A model generated the notes under the pieces. That model ran no database searches and was not told where the DNA came from. It was given only the letters and a program-made list of their open reading frames with translations. A stretch of 64,000 nt of DNA from an uncultured Paracoccaceae bacterium (lineage in GTDB: Bacteria > Pseudomonadota > Alphaproteobacteria > Rhodobacterales > Rhodobacteraceae). Shown here one piece after another: positions 1 through 7,541 of the stretch. The stretch lies in the NCBI GenBank assembly GCA_913061275.1, contig CAJXSR010000014.1, forward strand, positions 1 to 64,000. The letters run 5' to 3'. The translations under genes were made by a program, and so were the position numbers. How positions within the stretch are numbered: the stretch's first letter is position 1; every line of letters starts with the position of its first letter.

Positions 1-49
1 ACGAGATTTCTGCCTGTCTCGTGGGCTCGGAGATGTGTATAAGAGACAG
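1..49 (+). other. Illumina Nextera adapter (artefact)
   Basis: Bases 16-49 match the Nextera read-2 transposase adapter and end in the 19-bp Tn5 mosaic end at 31-49. Bases 1-7 (ACGAGAT) match the tail of the P7 index primer. The eight bases between (TTCTGCCT, 8-15) match the Nextera i7 index N703. This is library sequence left on a contig end, not organism DNA. Nothing should be annotated across it, and genomic sequence starts at about base 50. Confidence 0.97.
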
Positions 50-141
50 GCATGTATTCACGGGCGTAGAGGTTAAGACTATCCCTGCCGCACGTGTGCG
101 GGTATTACGTAGCCATGCAAAGGCACTGGGGATGTAATGTT

Positions 142-681
142 ATGATGGAGTTACAAGGAGTAACTAATATTTTACGAAAACCGTTAAACTTTATGATATG
201 TTTGGTATTCATAGCGTCTGGATGTGCCCTTGCAGATAAATTCAAACGCAAAACCACCACAGATAAAATAGCAGAAACAAACCTTGCCACCCCTGACACC
301 ATAAGGCCGGTTATGCGCGCGAGTGATCGCCCTGAATTGAAAAATACTGGGCAAATTACCGTGGCAGAGGCTGCAAAAGTTACTGATGTGGAACTTAAAG
401 CCGCTGTTGCAAAACCAGTTGCGCGGCCTGAAAGGGATTTAGGCAATACGGTGGCTGGTTTGGGCATGATTGATAAAACCGGGTTTTGGTTGCAAACACC
501 TTTAGTGAAAAGCAAAGTTGAAGGGCGCGTGGTTTATTTGAAAACTGGTAACTCGATCAATCTAATATTGATACCAAACGGGGCAGTTGCAGGAAGTGGA
601 TCACAAATATCAATAGCGGCAATGAAAGTTTTGGGCATTCCCATTGTGGATTTGGCAGAGCTGCGGGTCTTTATCCGTTAA
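142..681 (+). CDS. Putative lipoprotein, Rhodobacterales family often mislabelled 'D-galactarate dehydratase'
   Basis: A protein of about 179 residues. A short basic N-region and hydrophobic stretch end in the lipobox-like ASGC, so it is probably lipidated and held in the cell envelope. A variable linker follows. The conserved C-terminal part has the pattern GLGxxDKTGFWLQTPLV, GRVVY, GSGSQISIAAMKVLGIP, which I recognise from small Rhodobacterales proteins often carrying a misleading D-galactarate dehydratase label; no enzyme motif is visible. The start is uncertain. ATG 142 or 145 is possible, but the best Shine-Dalgarno (AAGGAG, 155-160) sits 8 nt before an in-frame ATT at 169 that would give a cleaner signal peptide. 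The stop overlaps the convergent gene by 4 bp. Confidence 0.7.
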   Translation: MMELQGVTNILRKPLNFMICLVFIASGCALADKFKRKTTTDKIAETNLATPDTIRPVMRASDRPELKNTGQITVAEAAKVTDVELKAAVAKPVARPERDLGNTVAGLGMIDKTGFWLQTPLVKSKVEGRVVYLKTGNSINLILIPNGAVAGSGSQISIAAMKVLGIPIVDLAELRVFIR

Positions 682-1355
682 AGTACCACAGATATTTCTT
701 TGACCGTATGTGCCTGCATCTGGGGGCCGTATTCTTCCATAAACTCTATTGTGCGCGGCTTTGCATGTTTTGATAGGCTTCGCAGCCATAAAGCAACTGC
801 CCGCTGTAAAGATGGGCCTTTATCAACCGTATAGGTGGCAATCCAGCCCAATACACGCTCGCGCGTTATCAGATCAGCATCAGATGGATGGTTCATCTTG
901 GCCCAAGGAAGTGTTGCAATCAGGGCTGCACGGCGCACAAATACATTGGTGTCAGAGACCCAATTTTCAACCACATCCAGTCGCGATAGATCAGCAGGTA
1001 ATCTGCGTGCCACTGCACCACAGGCGTGATCTGTTAGGGCTGTGCAGTCAAAATCGGGCACCCAGCGCAAGATTTCATCCCAAACGGCAGTGTCAGGGTT
1101 AATTCGGGCCTGTGTCAATAACTTGGCCGCCGCGATGCGGGCCTCATGAATGTTACTATCCCAAAGATATGCCGCAATAGCTATGCGGGTAGACATATCA
1201 GTATTGCTTCGCCACTCTTTATAATGCGTGTCTATTTGTGGGTTTGAAACCCCCAGATAGGGGCGGTCAATTTTATATTGACGTGCCATTTTGGCGGCTA
1301 AATCAGTGTTACCTGAATTTGTAAGGGCTTCCAATGCTGAATGTGGTGTAGTCAT
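678..1355 (-). CDS. DNA alkylation repair protein, AlkD-like HEAT-repeat family
   Basis: A 225-residue all-helical protein. The spaced segments YKEW, LWDSNIHEARIAAAKLL, VWDEILRWV, VENWVSDTNVFVRRAALIATLPW and LQRAVALWLRSL follow the pattern of the AlkD/AlkC-type alkylation repair family, HEAT-like glycosylases that remove alkylated bases. The ATG at 1355 is preferred over an upstream in-frame codon at 1415 because the extra 20 residues look non-coding and the family starts near here. The gene converges on the lipoprotein gene, with stops overlapping in TTAA (678-681). Catalytic residues cannot be assigned firmly by eye. Confidence 0.75.
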   Translation of the reverse strand: MTTPHSALEALTNSGNTDLAAKMARQYKIDRPYLGVSNPQIDTHYKEWRSNTDMSTRIAIAAYLWDSNIHEARIAAAKLLTQARINPDTAVWDEILRWVPDFDCTALTDHACGAVARRLPADLSRLDVVENWVSDTNVFVRRAALIATLPWAKMNHPSDADLITRERVLGWIATYTVDKGPSLQRAVALWLRSLSKHAKPRTIEFMEEYGPQMQAHTVKEISVVL

Positions 1356-1515
1356 TTGATTTGCCGCATATATGGTTTCGTTGCCCGCGATATATATCGT
1401 GGCGGCAAAAGGCAATTAAGAAGTGGTTTAAAGATAGTTGCGCACATGCATTGTTACTTTCACCCATCATACAGCCACAATGCTGTGTATTGTTTTTTGA
1501 AAAGTTAAATCCAGC

Positions 1516-2478
1516 TTAAAGCTGATCCTTAGGTGTGTTGCCTGCAAAAAACGCGTCTAGATTATCAAGGGCACGAAAGCCCATAGCATCACGGGTCTGT
1601 GTAGTAGCACTGCCGATATGGGGCAGCATAAAAATATTTTCATGGGCGGCAAATGCAGGGTTGCCGCCCGGTTCAGCTTGAAAGCAATCAAGGCCAGCGG
1701 CAGACAATTTGCCCGATGTAATGGTATCCAGCAATGCGGTCTCATCAATCAGCGCACCGCGTGCCGTGTTCACCAATACCGCACCATCTGGCAGGCGGGC
1801 CAGCATATCTTTATCCATTATGCCTGTGGTCTGGGGGGTTGCGGGGCAGTGCAGCGATAGGAAATCGGACACGCCCATCAGGCTTTCTACTGTGTTGTGA
1901 TAGATCGCACCTTGTTCCAGCTCTGGTGCAACGCGGTTGCGGTTGTAGTAATGCACATCCATATCGAACCCACGCGCACGGCGGGCCATAACTTGCCCCA
2001 CACGGCCCATGCCGACAATGCCCAAACGCGCACCGCTGACCTGTTTACCCACCATGAAGGATGGCGACCAGAAGTCCCATACCCCGGTTCGCATCAGACG
2101 GTCGCCTTCTACCGCACGGCGTGCCGCCCCTAGCAACAAAAGCATGGCAATTTCGGCGGTGGCGTCAGACAGTACGTCAGGAGTGTTAGTCACGGTTATG
2201 TCACGCGCTTTCAGGGCTGGCAGATCACAATGATCGACCCCGACAGAATGGTTGGAAATGATCTTGACGCGGGCGTCTAACTTGGCTGCGACATCCGCGT
2301 TAAACAGTTCGGAATGGCAAGGTAGGATTGCATCTACATTTGCGGACATCGCAATAATTTCGTCGGCACTAAATGTACCGTCTGCATGATTGATGATCAC
2401 CTGATAATCGCGTGTCGCCCGTGCAAGTGTTGCATCAGACAGGCGGCGGGTGATCCATAAAGTCGGTTTGGCAGACAT
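1516..2478 (-). CDS. D-isomer-specific 2-hydroxyacid dehydrogenase (glyoxylate/hydroxypyruvate reductase type)
   Basis: A 320-residue NAD(P)-dependent dehydrogenase that interconverts 2-oxo acids and D-2-hydroxy acids. The Rossmann motif GIVGMGRVGQ is near residue 152. The catalytic triad is visible as Arg in VNTARGALIDE, Glu in DCFQAEPGGNP and His in LPHIGSAT. It is the last gene of the minus-strand TRAP/amidase run, one base after the small membrane protein gene. The context suggests it acts on a 2-oxo acid derived from the imported substrate; the exact substrate cannot be read from sequence. Confidence 0.9.
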   Translation of the reverse strand: MSAKPTLWITRRLSDATLARATRDYQVIINHADGTFSADEIIAMSANVDAILPCHSELFNADVAAKLDARVKIISNHSVGVDHCDLPALKARDITVTNTPDVLSDATAEIAMLLLLGAARRAVEGDRLMRTGVWDFWSPSFMVGKQVSGARLGIVGMGRVGQVMARRARGFDMDVHYYNRNRVAPELEQGAIYHNTVESLMGVSDFLSLHCPATPQTTGIMDKDMLARLPDGAVLVNTARGALIDETALLDTITSGKLSAAGLDCFQAEPGGNPAFAAHENIFMLPHIGSATTQTRDAMGFRALDNLDAFFAGNTPKDQL

Positions 2479-2479
2479 C

Positions 2480-2680
2480 CTAGTCTTTCTTTTTGATGCA
2501 TTCTTCCCAGAAATTATAGACTGCCATTGCTAACACACTGATCGAGATAACCCAGAACGGCAGGCCACCCCAAAAACCGGCAAACCCGGTTGAGATACTG
2601 TGGGCAAGACCGACGATAAACACAGTTATCATTATGGTCGCAATCAGCCCGACGATGATTTTTATCTGTCTAGTCAACAT
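2480..2680 (-). CDS. Small two-helix membrane protein, unknown function
   Basis: A 66-residue protein with two hydrophobic segments (IIVGLIATIMITVFIVGLA and PFWVISISVLAMAVYNF) and a charged C-terminus ending ECIKKKD. The ATG at 2680 follows a clear AAAAGGAGAAG ribosome site; a longer reading reaching 2758 would overlap the amidase gene and has no such site. It lies between the amidase and the dehydrogenase with gaps of 22 and 1 nt, so it is almost certainly co-transcribed. I do not recognise a family. A role in the transport or metabolism of the operon's substrate is possible but unproven. Confidence 0.75.
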   Translation of the reverse strand: MLTRQIKIIVGLIATIMITVFIVGLAHSISTGFAGFWGGLPFWVISISVLAMAVYNFWEECIKKKD

Positions 2681-2702
2681 GTTACTTCTCCTTTTATGCC
2701 TG

Positions 2703-4031
2703 TCAGGCGTTTTCAAGCTTCTTAAGCATCCAGTTTGCGGTTCTAAACAAGCGGTCATCCTCTTGCGCCGAACCGATTAACTGCACGCCAACAGGCAGTC
2801 CGTTACCACTCACCATAAGCGGGATCGTCAAGCAGGGCAAACCGGCCAAAGTCCAGATCGTGCTGAATATTGGATTCCCAGTTCCCCCGTCACTGAATTT
2901 AGGGGCCTCGCCTGCCGCACTCGGGGCCAGAACCGCATCGTAATCATGGAAAAACTCTTGGAAAAACGTTTCGGCTGACTGCATAACTGCCAAGGCATCT
3001 TGGTACTGCGCTTCCGAAATTTTACGCGCCCGTTCCAAAACTGGTTGCAATGATGTACTCAGAGCATCCCAGTGTTCGGTGAAAACCGTATCTAGGTGAT
3101 GGATGATCTCATATTCATGGATCACATGCTGGACTGCGATCAGATCTACAAGATTGGGCGAAGCGTCAATGCGTTCAACCTGACAGCCAAGCAACTCCAT
3201 GATTTCGTCAAACCCTGCAATAGTATCACTTGCCATAAGGTCATGATAGGGCATGTCAAGATAGACAAAGTTAGGGTCAACAGGGGCCTCTGTAGCGCAG
3301 CCTTCTACAGCTTTAGGCCGTGCACGTGCATAGCTTTTCGCGTCACTTGGGTCATAAAAACCAATCGCGTCGGTTAGCAGGGCCGCATCTTCCAAGGTGC
3401 GGGCAAAGACGCCAACCTGATCCAGAGAGTTTGAAGTTTGTAACAGACCGCGCCGAGGAATTACGCCGCGTGTTGGCTTAAATCCGTAAGTGCCACAAAA
3501 AGATGCAGGGCGAATAACAGAGCCATTGGTTTGTGTGCCAATGGCAAGAGGTACATGAAATGCCGCAACTGCGGCAGCCGAACCGCTTGAAGAACCGCCG
3601 GGTGTATGGTCGACATTATGCGGGTTACGTGTGGCAACTGGGTGCACGAAGGCAAATTCTGTAGTGGCGGTCTTACCCATTATAACGGCACCAGCTTCAC
3701 GTAATCGTTCAACAATGCCTGCATCCGCATCAGGTTGGCGACCTTGATAAATTGCAGTACCGTACTCGGTTGGCATTTCTTTGGTGTCGATAATATCCTT
3801 TAGGCCCACAGGAACGCCATGAAGCGAGCCTAAAGGACGACCGTTAAGGCGTATCTGATCTAGTTCTGCAGCTTGGGCAAGTGCAAGTTCGGGGTTCAAA
3901 TAGGCCCAAGCGTGTAACTGGCCATCAGTTTCTTCGATACGTTTCAGACAAGCTTTCACCAGATCAACTGATGTCAACTTGCCTTCGCGTATTTTGCGGG
4001 CTGCTTCTGTGGCAGATAATGCATTTGGCAT
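2703..4031 (-). CDS. Amidase signature family hydrolase
   Basis: A 442-residue hydrolase of carboxylic amides. The Ser-cisSer-Lys machinery is visible: Lys in GLKDIIDT, the glycine/serine-rich GGSSSGSAAAVA loop, and the nucleophile Ser region GTQTNGSVIRPA. It is close in design to GatA but has no GatB or GatC beside it, so a metabolic amidase is more likely than tRNA amidotransferase. It sits 23 nt after the TRAP permease gene and before a dehydrogenase gene, which suggests the imported compound carries an amide or ureido bond. Confidence 0.88.
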   Translation of the reverse strand: MPNALSATEAARKIREGKLTSVDLVKACLKRIEETDGQLHAWAYLNPELALAQAAELDQIRLNGRPLGSLHGVPVGLKDIIDTKEMPTEYGTAIYQGRQPDADAGIVERLREAGAVIMGKTATTEFAFVHPVATRNPHNVDHTPGGSSSGSAAAVAAFHVPLAIGTQTNGSVIRPASFCGTYGFKPTRGVIPRRGLLQTSNSLDQVGVFARTLEDAALLTDAIGFYDPSDAKSYARARPKAVEGCATEAPVDPNFVYLDMPYHDLMASDTIAGFDEIMELLGCQVERIDASPNLVDLIAVQHVIHEYEIIHHLDTVFTEHWDALSTSLQPVLERARKISEAQYQDALAVMQSAETFFQEFFHDYDAVLAPSAAGEAPKFSDGGTGNPIFSTIWTLAGLPCLTIPLMVSGNGLPVGVQLIGSAQEDDRLFRTANWMLKKLENA

Positions 4032-4054
4032 TGGTTATCCTTACTTACATCCAC

Positions 4055-5419
4055 TTATGGAACATATACACCAAACAGATAATCCGGGAACCAAAGCGCT
4101 ATGCCAGGGAACTGGTACATCAAGAACATCGCAAAGATCACAATCCCCAGATAGGGCATGATGCCCTTGAAGATGTCCATCAGCTCTATCTGCTTTTTGA
4201 GCACTCCTTTTAGATAATACGCCGACATGGCCATTGGTGGGGTCAAGAACGATGTTTGCAGGTTCAAAGCGACCAGCATGGCAAAGAAATATGGATTTAC
4301 ACCGAATTGATCTAGCAACGGCAGGAAGATGGGTACGAAGATGATCAGGATTTCTGACCATTCCAAAGGCCAGCCAAGGAAGAAGATAATCAACTGCGCC
4401 ATGACCAAGAACTGCCAGGGCTTCAGATCCATTCCCAATACCCAATCTGAGATCAGGTCGTGTCCGCCAAGATATGAAAATACAGAGGCAAAAGTCCATG
4501 AACCGACAAACAACCAGCAAACCATCGCGGTAGCTTTGGCTGTTAGAAACACGCTTTCCTTGACCTTCGCCCAAGTCAACGAACGGTAAAGAAACGCCAG
4601 AACCAAGCCGCCCAACGCACCCATCGCAGCCGCTTCCGCAGGGGTTGCAAGCCCGCCCAGGATAGACCCAAGAACCAGCATGATTAGTAGAGTAAGCGGA
4701 ACAAAAGACACCAGTAGGTCAAGGTAAATCTCTTTTGGTGGCGGTACGTCTTCTAGGTTCGGTTTTGGCGCCAAAGACGGATTAAAGTATACCCGAACAA
4801 TCACATAGACGATATATAGGCCTGCCAAAATCAAACCAGGGAATACGGCGGCTGCGTAAAGCCGTAGCGGTGATAATTCAGCGATTGCGGCATAAACGAT
4901 CAGCATAATCGATGGCGGGATCAGGATGCCCAATGTACCACCCGCACAGATCACACCAGATGCGAAGCTTTTATCGTAGTTTGCATTGGCCATTGCAGGA
5001 TAGGCCAGCAGACCCATCAAGGTTACAACCGCGCCCACAATGCCCGATGCGGTCGAAAATACCGCACAGGTTATAAGGGCTGCGATCGCCAAAGATCCGG
5101 GTAAGTTTCGGGCTGCCATATAGAGTGAGTAAAATAATTTATCCACGATATTGGCGCGTTCCACCACATAGCCCATAAACAGGAACAGTGGGATTGCGAC
5201 CAGAATGTCATTTTCCATTACTGAATAGGTGTTTTGGTTCAGCAGATAGAAAATGTTATTGTTAAACACATCCGATATGCTTTCCAATCCACCTTGGTAA
5301 TAGGCGTAATAACCAAAGCCTACGCCCATCGCGAGCAAGGTAAAGGCGATCGGGAATCCAAGTAGTACCAGAAAAATAAACAGGCACAGCATTAATATTG
5401 CGACTTCGGGGTTTGTCAT
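4055..5419 (-). CDS. dctM: TRAP transporter large permease, DctM family
   Basis: A 454-residue polytopic inner-membrane protein, the ion-coupled transport subunit of a tripartite ATP-independent periplasmic transporter. Family features are the N-terminal GFPIAFTLLAMG segment, PLFLFMGYVVERANI, GTLGILIPPSIMLIVYA and the C-terminal LNLQTSFLTPPMAMSAYYLKG. It is encoded 33 nt after the small permease and 23 nt before the amidase. Length and order (dctP-dctQ-dctM) are normal for the family. Confidence 0.93.
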   Translation of the reverse strand: MTNPEVAILMLCLFIFLVLLGFPIAFTLLAMGVGFGYYAYYQGGLESISDVFNNNIFYLLNQNTYSVMENDILVAIPLFLFMGYVVERANIVDKLFYSLYMAARNLPGSLAIAALITCAVFSTASGIVGAVVTLMGLLAYPAMANANYDKSFASGVICAGGTLGILIPPSIMLIVYAAIAELSPLRLYAAAVFPGLILAGLYIVYVIVRVYFNPSLAPKPNLEDVPPPKEIYLDLLVSFVPLTLLIMLVLGSILGGLATPAEAAAMGALGGLVLAFLYRSLTWAKVKESVFLTAKATAMVCWLFVGSWTFASVFSYLGGHDLISDWVLGMDLKPWQFLVMAQLIIFFLGWPLEWSEILIIFVPIFLPLLDQFGVNPYFFAMLVALNLQTSFLTPPMAMSAYYLKGVLKKQIELMDIFKGIMPYLGIVIFAMFLMYQFPGIALWFPDYLFGVYVP

Positions 5420-5452
5420 CGTCTTATTCTTTCGTTTCGCGTCTGTGTCAAT

Positions 5453-6022
5453 TTATTTAGGGATATCGTCGGTGTGCATAAGCATGTCTTCGGTCTCACG
5501 GACGTCATCAAGTCGTTCCATCCAAACACCGGTTTTCATCGCTTTCCAGCAGCGCATCAGCTCGGCTAGGCCTTGCAACATCAACAAGCCGCCCGCGACA
5601 GGAATAAGTGTTTTGAAAAAGTAAATCTGAATACGTGCAGGGCTGTTCCAGCTGACTTCTTTATAACGCCAACTATCGGATGCAATTTCCCAACCGTACC
5701 AGAACAGTGCCATCATGCCAGGAAAGAAGAACAACAGATAAAGCGTAAAGTCGACACGTGCCTGCCAGCGAACTGAAAACAGACGGTAGATTACGTCACC
5801 ACGCACATGGCTGTCTTGCGCAAGCGCGTAGGGCCCTGCCATCAAGAACAAAGCGCCGTACATTTGCACCATCATATCAAATGCCCAAACCGTTGGCGCA
5901 TTTAGCGCATATCTTACAAAAACCTCGTAAGAGACCGAAAAAGTCAAGATCAGGATGCACCAACCAAAGGCGCGTCCGACCCATATACTTAGACCTTCTA
6001 TTGAATAGATGAACTTGGTCAA
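5453..6022 (-). CDS. dctQ: TRAP transporter small permease, DctQ family
   Basis: A protein of about 189 residues with four hydrophobic helices, starting MTKFIYSIEGLSIWVGRAFGW and containing the DctQ-like NAPTVWAFDMMVQMYGALFLMAGPYALAQDSHVRGD segment. I place the start at a TTG (6022). A GGGAG site at 6031-6035 lies 8 nt upstream and the N-terminus then matches the usual DctQ length. An in-frame ATG at 6064 would add 14 residues and has no clear ribosome site. It partners DctM to form the membrane unit that receives substrate from the periplasmic DctP protein. Confidence 0.85.
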   Translation of the reverse strand: MTKFIYSIEGLSIWVGRAFGWCILILTFSVSYEVFVRYALNAPTVWAFDMMVQMYGALFLMAGPYALAQDSHVRGDVIYRLFSVRWQARVDFTLYLLFFFPGMMALFWYGWEIASDSWRYKEVSWNSPARIQIYFFKTLIPVAGGLLMLQGLAELMRCWKAMKTGVWMERLDDVRETEDMLMHTDDIPK

Positions 6023-6102
6023 TTCCGTATCTCCCAAAACGGTTATATGTAAACTGGGGGCCATAAATTAGCCCCCAGTTTTATCTTTGTAGGTGGATTA
6101 AC

Positions 6103-7206
6103 TTATCCGAAGTAGTGCTTATAGGCCAATTTATAGTCTGGCTGGTTCAAGTTCAGATAGTTCATCACATCTTTGGCATAGGCTTTTTGTGATGCAACTA
6201 CTTTCGCAAAGAATGGGTCTTCGCCAGAAAGCCGATCAACCACTATGTCCCAAGCTTTCAACTGTTCCAGCATCACTGAATCAGGTGTGCGGTGAATATT
6301 AACGCCCTGTTCATCACGTAATGTTTTCAAGTCATCGGAATAACGCTTGGTATTATGCCAGTAGAAGTTAGAGTTTTCAGCTTCAGAAGCGTATTTCAGG
6401 ATCGCTTGCTGTTCTGCAGGCAGCTTTTCAAAACGTTTTTTGTTGAACGATACTTCAAAGAACTCCTGAGATTGGTGGAATGATGCCAAATGATAGTCCT
6501 TGGACACATCCTGCATACCAAAGTCACGGTCTGATGTTGGGTTGTTAAACTCGGCCGCGTCAATCAAGCCTGATTTCATAGCTGGCTGAATTTCGCCACC
6601 CGGAAGTTGCACAACAGACATACCCATTTCCAGCAGAACGTCTGCTGCAAGTCCAACTGTACGATACTTAAGACCCTTCATTTGTGATGCGTCTTTGATT
6701 TCTTCTTTAAACCAACCTAGTGGTTGTGCTGGCATTGGCGAGTTGAAGAATGAAACGACGTTTAGTTGCAAAGAACCCATCAATTCGTCAAACAGTTCTT
6801 GACCACCGCCATAGTTGACCCAACCCAGAACCTCTTGTGAAGACCAGCCAAAACATGGGCCAGTGCCGAACAAGGATGCGGATTTTGATTTTGAATACCA
6901 GTAAGCTGGTACATAGTGACAGGCATCTAACACGCCGCGATGCACAGCGTCTTGCATCTGGCTGGTTTTCACAACCGAGTTAACTGGCAGAAGATCAATT
7001 TTTAGATCATCACCTGCCATCGCGTGCACACGTTCTACATAAGACTGTGCGTTTTCAAGAAAAATACCGCCGCCCCATGCAGCTTGCATTTTTAATACTG
7101 TCGGTTCTGCGTTCGCAATGGATGGTGCAGCAAGTGTACCAGCCGTTGCCGTTGCTGCAAGCGCGCTTCCTTTTAGAAACTTCCTGCGGTTCAATTTATC
7201 AGTCAT
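6103..7206 (-). CDS. dctP: TRAP transporter periplasmic substrate-binding protein, DctP family
   Basis: A 367-residue binding protein with a twin-arginine signal (NRRKFLKGSALAATA, cleavage near SIANA), so it is exported folded by the Tat system encoded at 41.3-42.9 kb. The mature part carries the conserved Arg region KGLKYRTVG and PGGEIQPAMKSGLIDAAEFNNPTSD. These resemble TakP-like proteins that bind 2-oxo or 2-hydroxy monocarboxylates; this ligand is inference. Two adjacent ATGs exist (7209, 7206); the second has better spacing (6 nt) from the strong GGGAGG site at 7213-7218. It is the first gene of the operon. Confidence 0.92.
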   Translation of the reverse strand: MTDKLNRRKFLKGSALAATATAGTLAAPSIANAEPTVLKMQAAWGGGIFLENAQSYVERVHAMAGDDLKIDLLPVNSVVKTSQMQDAVHRGVLDACHYVPAYWYSKSKSASLFGTGPCFGWSSQEVLGWVNYGGGQELFDELMGSLQLNVVSFFNSPMPAQPLGWFKEEIKDASQMKGLKYRTVGLAADVLLEMGMSVVQLPGGEIQPAMKSGLIDAAEFNNPTSDRDFGMQDVSKDYHLASFHQSQEFFEVSFNKKRFEKLPAEQQAILKYASEAENSNFYWHNTKRYSDDLKTLRDEQGVNIHRTPDSVMLEQLKAWDIVVDRLSGEDPFFAKVVASQKAYAKDVMNYLNLNQPDYKLAYKHYFG

Positions 7207-7541
7207 CATTTTCCTCCCAGATTGATGCTATATTCACTAATCACGTATTTGGTAAGAAAATCTAACCAGATTTGAGTAAATTCGCAAGATTAAAAATTTA
7301 CCCATAACCCTATAAATGCTAGAAAACTTATCGGTATTACTACGGATTAATGGAAGTATTTTGGCGAATCTTTACTTTGTCGCTGGGATTTTGGTAATTG
7401 CGTTAACGCAGCGAATGATCGATTCTCGCCCTTAACAACATTCGCCATAATTGATATTTTCAGTCATGCCTCAGACATTATTTGGGCGAAATCCATAGTG
7501 TAATTTATAATTAAGATCGGCAAAATACCATCCGAACCAAA
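7207..7541. other. Intergenic region between dctP and glmS
   Basis: About 335 bp, rich in A and T, without a convincing gene. It must hold the promoter of the TRAP operon and the 3' end of the glmU-glmS transcript, since both are on the minus strand. It contains a perfect 12-bp palindrome (7399-7410) and an 8-bp inverted pair, TGGCGAAT at 7362-7369 and ATTCGCCA at 7440-7447. I see no clear terminator hairpin with a U tract. Confidence 0.6.
7399..7410. promoter_or_regulatory. 12-bp perfect palindrome, possible operator
   Basis: TGCGTTAACGCA is its own reverse complement. It lies about 190 bp upstream of dctP in a gap with no other gene, which suits a dimeric regulator, but no regulator gene is adjacent and the site is single. 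The function is a guess. Confidence 0.3.

Noticed and set aside
105..515. Long open frame opposite the lipoprotein gene
   Set aside because: It is the antisense reading of a gene with clear signal and family features, and its composition is not protein-like.
142..681. Naming the first gene D-galactarate dehydratase
   Set aside because: The label occurs in databases for this family, but the protein is a small lipoprotein with no dehydratase motifs.
2703..4031. Calling the amidase gatA
   Set aside because: No gatB or gatC is adjacent and the context is a catabolic TRAP operon.
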